Assembly: GCA_947572415.1 (NCBI GenBank)
Contig: CANPBT010000010.1
Location: forward strand, 1-48,507
DNA from: an uncultured Clostridia bacterium
GTDB taxonomy: Bacteria > Bacillota > Clostridia > Christensenellales > Borkfalkiaceae
Length of the DNA stretch: 48,507 nt
Reading direction: 5' to 3'
Under the pieces are notes generated by a model. It made no database searches. It had not been told where the DNA came from and saw only the letters and a list, made by a program, of their open reading frames with translations. A program made the position numbers and the translations under genes. Positions 40,907 to 48,507 of this stretch are shown here, piece after piece; the stretch's first letter is position 1, and the number at the start of each line of letters is the position of its first letter.

Positions 40907-42763
40907 TTACATCATATTCAGTTCTTTGTACATCTTATTCAAAAGCCCGTCGGAAATCATTCCGCGAATTCTTCCCAGATAAATGAATACCGACGAGAAG
41001 AATTTTTTGTTGTTTCCGCCTATAACGTAGTCGGGGATATTGCCTATTACGCCGTTGCTCTTTTCTATGAACGTCCTCGCAAACTCGATTTTCTCGTCGT
41101 TGGTAAGCTTTTTGAGGAAGTCGTCTGAGGGCCCGCCGTATATTGTGTTTATCGTATAAATCCTCGTTTCCACGTTGCTTTGCACGGGCGCGGGCTGCTC
41201 GGTAAACGACGGCTGAACGCGTACGGGCTCGGGTTGAGGTCTGAACGCGGGTTCGGGTTGCGCTCTTAACTCGGGTGCGGGCGTCGGTTTGGGTTCGGGG
41301 GCGGGCTGAGGCTTAACCTCTTCCGCGGCGGGCTTAGCCTCGCTTACGGGGTTTGCTTTTAAAGGCGTATCCATCGGCTTTTCGGGCTGTTCTTCCGCTG
41401 CCATAACGGGGGGAGGAGGTGCGGGGCGCACGCGCTCTTCCGTGCGCGGAGCTTCGTTAATCGTAAGCTGCTCGCCGCCGTCCGGACGCGCTTCCTCCTC
41501 GATATCCATTATGACGGGTTCGGGACGAGCCGCGGGAGGAGGGTCTATAAAAGCGAGCTGTTCCGCAGAGGCGGGGCGCTGCTTAACTTCGGTTTTTCTT
41601 ACAATGCGTATCTCTTCAAGGTCGTTAACGGGCTTCGCCTTTTTGGGTTTACCGTTATTGACGGGCTTCGCATATACAACTTTCTTTCTGTTGATTAAAT
41701 ACCTTACAACGCTCGTCAAAAGCTGAATTACCGCTAAGGCGGATATAATTACGAGGAAGAGCCCGAGGTTGGCTTTCATAACGGGGATTGTTATATAGAG
41801 GCATACGAGCACCGCAACTTCGAGCGAGTATCTCGCCATATTGAATACATGCCCGACTTTTTTGCCGTTCGTCGAAAGGCTTATAAGGTCTGCTAAGTAA
41901 TTGAAAATTACGACCAAAGCCAGAATTGTGCAAAGCACCACGGTTGCTTTTTCTTTTGCCGTCGGATAAGTTTTCAGTACGTCGAAATACGTCATAAGCG
42001 TAATAACGGCGGGCGCGTCGGGGTTTGCGTTCGGTGCGGCAAATCCCTCGAACAGTATTTTAACGTATCCGTAAGCGGGCGAACCGTATTTTATACTCTC
42101 GTATTCCTGCGAGAAAATGTAGGGATATAATTTGGTCTTATCCCCGAAATTTTTCAAAGGGTCGGCGAGTTTGGGTATTAAAACCGAAACGTCGAAAAGC
42201 AGTAAAAGCGCAATTGCAGAGAAGAGGAAGAGGAATAGTTTAGCCACGCCTGTCGCGCCTTTGTCCGCTATGCTTAAAACTATAAGCGCGAGCACGCAGC
42301 CAGCAAGCGGGATAACCATACTGTAACTTATCGCCGTTTCGGGGTGCATTTGCAATGCAATCATAAGATAGACCGAAAGCGTTATACCCGCCGCAATTTC
42401 CATTGCATAAGCAAAAGCTTTCGCAACGCGCCCCTCGTTTTTAACCGAAAGCCCTACGGGTATAAGCGCAAGCAACGCAAGCGCGGTTACCGCTGCGTAA
42501 ATTATCGCAAGCAGGGCAAAAATATCGAAGGTCGCGCTCTGTATACCGAAAAGGCTTATTCTGTGCGCAAGCGTAAAATCTTTGCCGAAAGAAAGTAATT
42601 CCTTTCCGGCGAGGGCGTTCAACGCCTTGGGCAATTGCAGGGCAAGTATCCCCTTATCGCCCCAGAGCGGCAGAAACAGCCCGAGTATCAGACAAACTAC
42701 AGCTATGAGGTATGTAACCAGCGTTACATACTTATTCGTTTTTTTAACTTCGGAAATCTTCAT
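40907..42763 (-). CDS. large membrane protein with Pro-rich linker and conserved C-terminal domain
   Basis: A 618-residue protein that I do not recognise. Residues about 12-370 hold some 8-9 membrane helices. Residues about 370-545 are a long linker, first Lys-rich, then very rich in Pro, Glu and Ala (for example PAPEPKPTPAPE). Residues about 550-618 are a compact, probably cytosolic, helical domain (DDFLKKLTNDEKIEFARTFIEKS, then VFIYLGRIRGMISDGLLNKMY). The plan recalls envelope or division organisers with a flexible linker. A well-placed AGGAGG precedes the ATG. It is monocistronic with its own promoter. Confidence 0.75.
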   Translation of the reverse strand: MKISEVKKTNKYVTLVTYLIAVVCLILGLFLPLWGDKGILALQLPKALNALAGKELLSFGKDFTLAHRISLFGIQSATFDIFALLAIIYAAVTALALLALIPVGLSVKNEGRVAKAFAYAMEIAAGITLSVYLMIALQMHPETAISYSMVIPLAGCVLALIVLSIADKGATGVAKLFLFLFSAIALLLLFDVSVLIPKLADPLKNFGDKTKLYPYIFSQEYESIKYGSPAYGYVKILFEGFAAPNANPDAPAVITLMTYFDVLKTYPTAKEKATVVLCTILALVVIFNYLADLISLSTNGKKVGHVFNMARYSLEVAVLVCLYITIPVMKANLGLFLVIISALAVIQLLTSVVRYLINRKKVVYAKPVNNGKPKKAKPVNDLEEIRIVRKTEVKQRPASAEQLAFIDPPPAARPEPVIMDIEEEARPDGGEQLTINEAPRTEERVRPAPPPPVMAAEEQPEKPMDTPLKANPVSEAKPAAEEVKPQPAPEPKPTPAPELRAQPEPAFRPQPEPVRVQPSFTEQPAPVQSNVETRIYTINTIYGGPSDDFLKKLTNDEKIEFARTFIEKSNGVIGNIPDYVIGGNNKKFFSSVFIYLGRIRGMISDGLLNKMYKELNMM

Positions 42764-42845
42764 AGAATTCCTCCTGAAACCGTATCGTATTTATTGTTTT
42801 TTCGTATTAGACCCGCACATATGCGGGAGGTATTGCACATTTACC

Positions 42846-42874
42846 ATTTTAATACAATTTATGCGCCGTGTCAA
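42846..42874 (-). promoter_or_regulatory. promoter of the large membrane protein gene
   Basis: On the minus strand TTGACA (42874-42869), 17 bp, TAAAAT (42851-42846). The leader of about 75 nt contains the palindrome CCCGCA-CATA-TGCGGG (42811-42826) upstream of the ribosome site. Confidence 0.75.
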
Positions 42875-42993
42875 GGTTTTATATAATAAAATTAATTAAT
42901 ATGGTAATATTTGCCTTTTAAGGTAATAAAAGCGTTCCGTTTTTAATATTTTACTTCCGCACAGAATATTTATACGCACGGCGTTTAAAAGCA

Positions 42994-43022
42994 TTGCAAA
43001 AACAGAAAAATTGCGTTATAAT
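42994..43022 (+). promoter_or_regulatory. promoter of the PucR-type HTH gene
   Basis: TTGCAA (42994-42999), 17 bp, TATAAT (43017-43022), 35 nt before the ATG. Upstream sequence (42880-42990) is A+T-rich and holds GCGTTTAAAAGCA (42982-42994), a piece of the repeat seen near 4164 and 4222; otherwise I see nothing in it. Confidence 0.75.
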
Positions 43023-43057
43023 TTATACGGGCAAATCATAGGCGGAGGTCGATAAAT

Positions 43058-43429
43058 ATGGACGCAAATAATGGTAAAAAATCAAATTCGTGCGGTAATA
43101 TGCCGCAACGAACGCGTTTTAAGGTGCGTAACGTCAGCGTCGCCGACATACTTGCCGAGCTCACGAAACCCCAGCGCGAAAAGCTGATTTCGGGGTACGA
43201 TTTGAAAAATTTCGCGAAGCTTTTCGAGGACGAGGACACTATGGCGACCGTCGAGTGTTACTTCAACTGCGGTATGAACGTATCGGAAACGTCGCGCAGA
43301 ATGTATATGCACAGAAACACGCTAATATACCGCCTTAAAAAAATTCAGAAGCTTACGGGGCTCGATATATCGCGTTTCGATATGGCGGTCACTTTCGAGG
43401 TTCTGCGTACGCTTTATAAATTAAAATAA
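43058..43429 (+). CDS. stand-alone PucR/CdaR-type HTH protein
   Basis: A 123-residue protein that contains only the C-terminal DNA-binding module of PucR/CdaR regulators: a helical lead (LFEDEDTMATVECYFNCGMNVSETSRRMYMHRNTLIYRLKKIQKLTGLD, about 58-106) with the HRNTLIYRLKKI recognition motif. The usual sensor domains are missing. GGAGG precedes the ATG. It is 12 nt upstream of the S41 protease gene and probably co-transcribed with it, so it may control it. Confidence 0.8.
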   Translation: MDANNGKKSNSCGNMPQRTRFKVRNVSVADILAELTKPQREKLISGYDLKNFAKLFEDEDTMATVECYFNCGMNVSETSRRMYMHRNTLIYRLKKIQKLTGLDISRFDMAVTFEVLRTLYKLK

Positions 43430-43441
43430 GGGAGTTTGGGT

Positions 43442-44770
43442 TTGAAAGACAGAAAGGTTTTAAAAATTTGCGTCGCGATATTCGGCGCGGTTACTATTGC
43501 GCTTATTTCGTTTTTTGCGGGATTTATCGTGCGCGGCTGCACCCGCCGCGGTAGTGCGGCGTCTTACGAATGGGTGCTGGACATGATTGAAAAACATTAT
43601 TATTTCGGCGGAGTGGATAACGGTTTTACTGGCGCTTCGATTGACGCAATTACGGAAAAATATCTCGACAGGTACTCGCAGTATTACACCGCCGAGCAAT
43701 ACGAGCAGGTCAAAAAAAGCAACGCCGGCTCGAAAAGCGGTATAGGCATAAGCTACGCTTTCGTCGAGGATAAGGGCGTGTACGTAAGCTCGGTCGTATG
43801 CAATTCCCCCGCATATATAAGCGGGTTACGCGCCGGCGAGTGGTTTAAAAGCGGCAGCGCGGGCGGTAAAGAAACAGAGTTTTCATCCGCTTCCGACGTG
43901 ACCAAGCTTTTCGGCGGTGTGGGCGACGGCGAAAAAATTACGCTGACTTCAACCGACGGCGAGCAATACACGGTAGCAAAAGCCGAGTATACGGCAAGCT
44001 ATACTTATATGTGCACCAACGCTACGGCGTGGGCGTTCGGAGACGCCGTGGGCGGCGGGCTTGCTCTTTACGAAAAGCCGACGGAAAAAATAAGTTATCT
44101 CCCCGACGGCGCGGCGTATATCCGCCTTACTCAGTTCTACGGCAGCGCCGCGAAAGAGTTTTCAGTGCTCGTTGAGAAATTCAATTCTCTGAGCTGCACT
44201 TCACTGATACTCGACCTCCGCTCCAACGGCGGCGGCTTCGTAAGCGTTATGCAGGAAATTGCGGGCGCGTTTTCGGACGGGGCTAAAAAAATCGCGATGC
44301 TCTCGCGCGACAAGCACGGCGACGAGGATTCGTATTACTGCGCCAAGGTTACAGACGCCGAACGCAGGATATCAAAGGATACGCAGGTTTACGTGCTTGC
44401 CAACGGCGGCACGGCGAGCGCGTCGGAAGCCCTGATAGGCGCGATGATTTGCTACGGCGCTCTTGACTATGAAAATATTTTTCTCTCGCAGTATTCAGAC
44501 GAATACAAAAGCTGGCTCAAAAAGACCGGGCAGGAGTTAAAGGACGCAAGGACGTACGGCAAGGGGATAATGCAGTCTACTTTCGAGAATGCGTTCACGG
44601 GCGAAGCATTGAAGCTTACCACGGCTAAAATTTTCTGGCCCGACGGCAAGACGAGCATTCACGACAGAGGCGTGCTTCTGTCCGACGGTTGCAGGGCTGC
44701 GTCCGCTGCGTGGCAGCATACAAAGGGGGACGAGGAGCTGAAAGGGGTCGTAGCGCAAATTACGGGTTAA
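43442..44770 (+). CDS. S41 family C-terminal processing protease
   Basis: A 442-residue exported serine protease related to CtpA. One N-terminal membrane anchor (about 7-27) is followed by a PDZ domain (about 100-180: GIGISYAFVEDKGVYVSSVVCNSPAYISGL) and the catalytic domain. The nucleophilic Ser is in GGTASASEALIGA (about 322-334) and the general-base Lys in TYGKGIMQSTF (about 368-378). DLRSNGGG is the usual substrate-binding loop. I start at the TTG at 43442 because AAGGGAG is 7 nt upstream; a TTG at 43436 overlaps too closely. It follows the PucR-type HTH gene. Confidence 0.9.
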   Translation: MKDRKVLKICVAIFGAVTIALISFFAGFIVRGCTRRGSAASYEWVLDMIEKHYYFGGVDNGFTGASIDAITEKYLDRYSQYYTAEQYEQVKKSNAGSKSGIGISYAFVEDKGVYVSSVVCNSPAYISGLRAGEWFKSGSAGGKETEFSSASDVTKLFGGVGDGEKITLTSTDGEQYTVAKAEYTASYTYMCTNATAWAFGDAVGGGLALYEKPTEKISYLPDGAAYIRLTQFYGSAAKEFSVLVEKFNSLSCTSLILDLRSNGGGFVSVMQEIAGAFSDGAKKIAMLSRDKHGDEDSYYCAKVTDAERRISKDTQVYVLANGGTASASEALIGAMICYGALDYENIFLSQYSDEYKSWLKKTGQELKDARTYGKGIMQSTFENAFTGEALKLTTAKIFWPDGKTSIHDRGVLLSDGCRAASAAWQHTKGDEELKGVVAQITG

Positions 44771-44802
44771 AAGAAGCCGCAGTTAATCACTGCGGCTTCT
44801 TT
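44770..44802. terminator. bidirectional terminator overlapping the minE-like gene end
   Basis: AAAGAAGCCGCAG, 7-nt loop, CTGCGGCTTCTTT: a perfect 13-bp stem. The right arm encodes the last residues (KKPQ) of the minus-strand MinE-like protein and the loop holds its TGA. Confidence 0.9.
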
Positions 44803-45002
44803 ATGCTCTTTATACGTCGCGCGGTCAAAAGCACGCACACGATGAACCCGCCGTCGGCGCGGGTCACTTCAAGCGACGGCTCGCCGTCGCATTCGAAATA
44901 TTCTTCGGTAATTCTGTTCATGTCTTTGAGGAAGAGCTCGCGGTCGGTATCCGTCATATCGTCGCGGTCAAGCGATAAAATTCTGTTCAGATTGTCGTTC
45001 AT
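44787..45002 (-). CDS. MinE-like protein
   Basis: A 71-residue protein resembling the topological-specificity half of MinE: TDTDRELFLKDMNRITEEYFECDGEPSLEVTRADGGFIVCVLLTARRIK aligns with the 'LspeyLemLkeeIieVIsKYVeId.e.l.Vql.r....s.LeaNIPi' pattern. The N-terminal part (residues 1-15, NRILSLDRDDM) is short and lacks an obvious amphipathic membrane helix. It overlaps the MinD-like gene by ATGA, the order expected for minD-minE. The last codons lie in a terminator hairpin. minC is not present. Confidence 0.6.
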   Translation of the reverse strand: MNDNLNRILSLDRDDMTDTDRELFLKDMNRITEEYFECDGEPSLEVTRADGGFIVCVLLTARRIKSIKKPQ

Positions 45003-45730
45003 ATTCTTTCCCTCATTTTTCTTTTAATAAACCCCGCGGGCCCGAAGTAGGGTAAAAGCACGTTGCAGATAGCCTCGCGTTTGCCCGCCACGCTTTCCGC
45101 GGCGAGCCTGAACGCCCTGGTGGTCTGCTTTTTCCATTTGCCTAGCGGTATGGATAAATCCTCGGGTATGACGGCTTTAAGCGGCAGTCGCAAAAGCGTG
45201 GCAATCTCCTGCGCGGTCATAACCTCGCCGCCTATAACCTGCCCGCCGTTCAGTCTGTTCACTATCAGTCCTACGTCTTTAATCCCGCCGTCGTTCAGCT
45301 TTGCCTTGCACACGTCGCTGCACTTTAAAGAGGATACGAAAGGCTCAGTCACTATAATCGCGCAGTCGCTTTTAGCGCGCGCCGCCTTGTCTAAAAGTAT
45401 GTAGTCGAAAAGTCCGTCCAGCTCGTCCACGGCGCGTTCGGCTGCTTCGCCGTCCTCCAGCCCGAGCGACGGGCAAAAGCAAAGGTTTGTGAATTTGGGG
45501 TGGGATACGAGCGTCTGTTTCGCACGGCACGCGCCCTTTTCGTAGTCGGCAAGCGTGTAGGTCTGCAAATTTGCGCAGCCGCCCGCCTGCAATGCGCCGC
45601 CGCCGTATCTGTCGCCGTCCACGATAAGCGTCCTTTCTCCCGCGGAAGCAAGCGCAAACCCAAGTCCCGCGCAGCACGTGGTAACGCCGGTGCCGCCTTT
45701 CAGATTTGTCATATATATTTTTTTAGCCAT
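44999..45730 (-). CDS. MinD-like ATPase with substituted P-loop lysine
   Basis: A 243-residue ParA/MinD-family protein. The deviant Walker A reads KGGTGVTT (11-18): the signature Lys11 remains but the P-loop Lys16 is Val. The remainder follows MinD: FTNLCFCPSLG (about 80-90), FDYILLDKAA (about 108-117), VGLIVNRLNGGQVIGGEVMTAQEIATLLRLPLKAVIPEDLSIPLG (about 152-196). The C-terminal tail is basic (IKRKMRERI) and could bind membrane. GGAGG precedes the ATG. With the adjacent MinE-like gene it forms a diverged min pair, probably with altered nucleotide use. Confidence 0.78.
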   Translation of the reverse strand: MAKKIYMTNLKGGTGVTTCCAGLGFALASAGERTLIVDGDRYGGGALQAGGCANLQTYTLADYEKGACRAKQTLVSHPKFTNLCFCPSLGLEDGEAAERAVDELDGLFDYILLDKAARAKSDCAIIVTEPFVSSLKCSDVCKAKLNDGGIKDVGLIVNRLNGGQVIGGEVMTAQEIATLLRLPLKAVIPEDLSIPLGKWKKQTTRAFRLAAESVAGKREAICNVLLPYFGPAGFIKRKMRERI

Positions 45731-45853
45731 TCCAGCCTCCTTTTTTTTAAATTATATATATAGTCAAAGCAAAAAAACGGGCTACAATTGTCGTTTTATA
45801 TATAATTTTCAGTGTAGTTGTAATGATTTTTTATTACAAATCGTTAATTTTAA

Positions 45854-45883
45854 TTGACAATGACAGTATATTTAGTTTATAAT
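45854..45883 (+). promoter_or_regulatory. promoter of the large surface protein gene
   Basis: TTGACA (45854-45859), 18 bp, perfect TATAAT (45878-45883), 25 nt before the ATG at 45909. The leader has no clear ribosome site. Confidence 0.7.
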
Positions 45884-45908
45884 CTATCCATAGGTTAAAA
45901 TTATCATT

Positions 45909-48507
45909 ATGGAAAATATCAAAAAGAAGAAAAAAATAAGCAAAAGAAAGATTGCGCTGATAGCGTTGTCTTGCGTGCTTTTATGTATATTAATAACTGT
46001 CGGCGTGTTGTTCGGTCCGGGGCTCTTTGCAAAGAAGGCTCCGCCCGTCGAAGCGCCCGCAACGGCAAAATCCATGCGCAAAGAGGCGCCTACCGACGGC
46101 ACGCTGCCGACGGAGGTTTCGGACCCTCTCGACAACATCGCGTATCTTGCGTACGTTCTGGATAATCAGCCGTACTTTAAAAACTACGCGTACAACTCCA
46201 CCGTGGCTATGGGGTACGAGCAGGTTACCAAAAGCTGGAAGGACTATAAGGGGGCGGAGCTTACGGGCGTAGGCAAAAGCGTAATGGTCTGCTCCGACCT
46301 TACTCATTCGCTTCTGGTCAAATCCGCTACGCAAACCTGTTTCGTCGGCGGCACAGACGCGTACCTTCGCACGGGCAACAAGCCCGGCGCGGACACTCTC
46401 CCCACGGAAATCGGCTGGGGTGAAAATTTAACGCGCTACACCCACGACAGTTATCTCACCGCTTACGGCGAATTTTCGACGGAGCTCACCGTCTACGTAA
46501 TCAACGAGGAAACGGTTGCAAGCGTCGGCGACGTCAAGGATAACGGCGACGGCACGTATTCGCAGAGCGTAAGCTTAACCCCGCAGGCGGCGTGCTGGTA
46601 TCAGTACGGTATGAAGACGAGGGGCAGCCTTAAAGGTTTCCCCGTGTTTCACTCGATAGATATTACGTTTACCTACGACGCAAAATGGCAGGTGCTTGAA
46701 AGCTATTGCGTGGAGGACGCTACGATCGCCCCGTCGGCGCTCGGCGGAAGTCCGCAAAACAGCGCTTCGAAAACTACTACAACTTTTACCTACGGCGCCG
46801 AAGCGATTGACGAAAATCATTTCGCCTACTTCGATAATTTCTACAAATCGAGGCTTGACGTTTCCACGGAAGGGGGCGAAGTCAAACCTGCGGAGCCCGA
46901 TATGCTCGCGGTCCTTGGCAGCGGGTTCAGAAACGTAATGGACGCAAGCCGCGGGCAGCAGTTCTCGCTCGGTTTGAAAGTCGGGCAGGCTGAGTACGAC
47001 GGCAAAGCGTACGCAAAGCTCGGCGACATGGGCGACGTTTTGGGCACGCTCGACGTAAGGCTCGCGCTCGGCAGAAAGGACGCGGGCAAACAGGATTTTT
47101 ATCTCGAATTTGCGAGCGGCGGCATAAACGCATATTACGGCAACGGCTTTGCAATGACGGCAGACCTTAACAAGGTTTCGGCTTCCGTCGGCAAACTTAC
47201 CGAAAAAATTAAAGAGCTTGCGGGCGGCGGTGAAAAGTTAAGTATCTATTCGCTTTTCGCTGCTGGCGAGGATAACGGCGGCGACTTTGACTTCAACGCC
47301 ATACTCGACGAATTCGGCTTCGAGCTGAGTGAAACGGGCGCCGTGATAAAAATCAAATCCGACGACCTTATGGGGCTGGGCATAGGCGTTGACGCCGTTA
47401 TGAATTTTTCGCGCACTATGGACGAAACGGGCGGTATTTTCGATTTCGAAAATTTCACGCTCAATTCGCTTTCAATCGGCGGTGAAAAGCTCGAGCTTAC
47501 CGCGTCGCTTACACCGGACGAATCCGAACCGATTAAACGGGATACGGCGGCAACCCCCGCCGACTTATCCGAATACATAGACGGGATTTACAAACTTCTC
47601 GACAGCAATACTGTAAAGGTTGATGTTTCGCTTGCCGACAAGCTTGTCGAAGGGTTGAGCTTAGAGGCGGCGGCTTACGTTAAAATCGCCGAAAGCCTTG
47701 CGGCGCGGGTAGATGTTTCCGCGGAATACAAAGGCGTTTCGTTAAAGCTGACCGCTTATTACGAGTACGGCGAAAACTACGGCAAAATTTACATAAATCT
47801 TACCGAACTCAACGGCAAAGAAATAAACGCAAAGGTTTGTTGCTCCGTCGACGAGCTGGTCGAAACGGTAACAAAGCTTATCGGCAGATTTGCAGATACC
47901 GGCGTGGTTGAAGAAAATAACTCCCAAAGCCTTGCCGCAGTTATAAACAAAGTGCTGAACCTCGATTTCGCGCAGATTATCGGCGGTGTTTCGGGCGACG
48001 CGCATAAAATTTCCGTCACGGTAAACGTCGACAAACTGCTTTCGGGGCTGGATATTTCGGCTGGCTTCGAAATAGGCGAGCTTTCGCTTGAACTTTTAAA
48101 CGACGGCGGCGCGCTCACTCTTAACGGTAGCCTTCCCGCGCTCGGGCTCGGTCTGTCCGTCTGCGGCAGCGATTATGCGCTTACTTTGCCCGAAGATAAG
48201 GGCAATTACGTCGATATTATCGGATATATCGACAGCGTGTCGGCACTGTTGAACGCCGACGTAATCCAAGTTAATTTACAGCTTGCAGATAAGCTCGTCG
48301 AAGGTTTGACTGCGCAGGCGACCGCTTTTGTATCCGTGGGCGAAACGCCTGCCGTGCGTGTGAGCATGACCGTAAATTATAATCGGATTTCAGCAAAACT
48401 CAATGCTTATTACGTTTACGACGGCGGTTACGGGAAAGTTTACATAAATCTTACCGAGCTTAACGGGCAACAGCTCAACGCCAAAATTTACTGCGATATA
48501 AAAGAAG
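45909..48507 (+). CDS. large repeat-containing surface protein (partial, runs off right end)
   Basis: An open frame of at least 866 residues without stop before the window ends. Residues 1-16 are very basic (KKKKKISKRK), followed by one membrane helix (about 16-38) and a long extracytoplasmic region. The C-terminal part seen here contains tandem domains of about 217 residues: the segment with ADKLVEGL and INLTELNG at 47634 and on recurs at 48285 and on, so more copies probably lie to the right. The domains look beta-rich, like lipocalin- or BPI-like repeats, but I do not recognise a family. No sortase or LPXTG signal can be judged as the end is missing. The start is the first ATG after the promoter. 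Confidence 0.8.
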   Translation, partial: MENIKKKKKISKRKIALIALSCVLLCILITVGVLFGPGLFAKKAPPVEAPATAKSMRKEAPTDGTLPTEVSDPLDNIAYLAYVLDNQPYFKNYAYNSTVAMGYEQVTKSWKDYKGAELTGVGKSVMVCSDLTHSLLVKSATQTCFVGGTDAYLRTGNKPGADTLPTEIGWGENLTRYTHDSYLTAYGEFSTELTVYVINEETVASVGDVKDNGDGTYSQSVSLTPQAACWYQYGMKTRGSLKGFPVFHSIDITFTYDAKWQVLESYCVEDATIAPSALGGSPQNSASKTTTTFTYGAEAIDENHFAYFDNFYKSRLDVSTEGGEVKPAEPDMLAVLGSGFRNVMDASRGQQFSLGLKVGQAEYDGKAYAKLGDMGDVLGTLDVRLALGRKDAGKQDFYLEFASGGINAYYGNGFAMTADLNKVSASVGKLTEKIKELAGGGEKLSIYSLFAAGEDNGGDFDFNAILDEFGFELSETGAVIKIKSDDLMGLGIGVDAVMNFSRTMDETGGIFDFENFTLNSLSIGGEKLELTASLTPDESEPIKRDTAATPADLSEYIDGIYKLLDSNTVKVDVSLADKLVEGLSLEAAAYVKIAESLAARVDVSAEYKGVSLKLTAYYEYGENYGKIYINLTELNGKEINAKVCCSVDELVETVTKLIGRFADTGVVEENNSQSLAAVINKVLNLDFAQIIGGVSGDAHKISVTVNVDKLLSGLDISAGFEIGELSLELLNDGGALTLNGSLPALGLGLSVCGSDYALTLPEDKGNYVDIIGYIDSVSALLNADVIQVNLQLADKLVEGLTAQATAFVSVGETPAVRVSMTVNYNRISAKLNAYYVYDGGYGKVYINLTELNGQQLNAKIYCDIKE

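Overview
This window looks like chromosome from a low-to-mid GC member of the Firmicutes (class Clostridia). The signs are a three-gene GerA/GerB/GerC germinant-receptor operon (an endospore former), an Ile T-box in front of ileS, strong AGGAGG-type ribosome sites mixed with TTGACA-N17-TATAAT promoters, a partner-switching sigma cassette and small PadR, ArsR and XRE repressors. The uncultured Christensenellales-type lineages are my best guess. That is an inference from gene content and divergence and has not been tested. I saw no rRNA, tRNA, CRISPR array, transposase or phage genes.

Left part (1-9670). A minus-strand pair encodes a zinc-dependent phospholipase-C-like protein and an OGG-type DNA glycosylase. 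A minus-strand operon padR / HAAS (DUF1700 N-part) / membrane protein (DUF1700 C-part) / DUF4097 / cvpA has its own palindromic operator-promoter. It is divergent from gerKA-gerKB-gerKC, which is followed by trmB and a membrane-anchored metallophosphoesterase.

Middle (9670-25750). An ornithine/aspartate-carbamoyltransferase-like protein with altered active-site motifs and queH lie on the minus strand. A solitary MalK-like ATPase with altered catalytic motifs, a putative 10-TM metal exporter, rpsU, a hypothetical gene, pcrA and ligA lie on the plus strand. Next comes a repeat-rich stretch (18988-19458) and a heavy-metal module (SmtB-type arsR plus a two-HMA P-type ATPase). An adenine salvage pair follows: an NCS2 permease with a structured leader, and adenine deaminase.

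Right part (25750-48507). This holds an LRR lipoprotein, secA, prfB, an Avd-like four-helix protein, tsaD, a divergent XRE/DUF6809 pair, T-box-ileS, feoA-feoB-rluA, an RsbV / RsbW-like / sigma / RsbW-like operon, a large membrane protein with a Pro-rich linker, a PucR-type HTH protein, an S41 protease, a MinD/MinE-like pair without minC, and the start of a large repeat-containing surface protein that runs off the right end.

Most notable are: conserved families with altered catalytic residues (ABC ATPase, MinD, FeoB, TrmB, carbamoyltransferase); four genes whose -10 box sits only 6-7 nt before the start codon (likely leaderless); a terminator that contains the feoA start codon; a sigma cassette with two HATPase genes of which one is degenerate; and a family of short hairpins sharing the AAAYGCTTG core with the -35 regions of three repressor-linked promoters.
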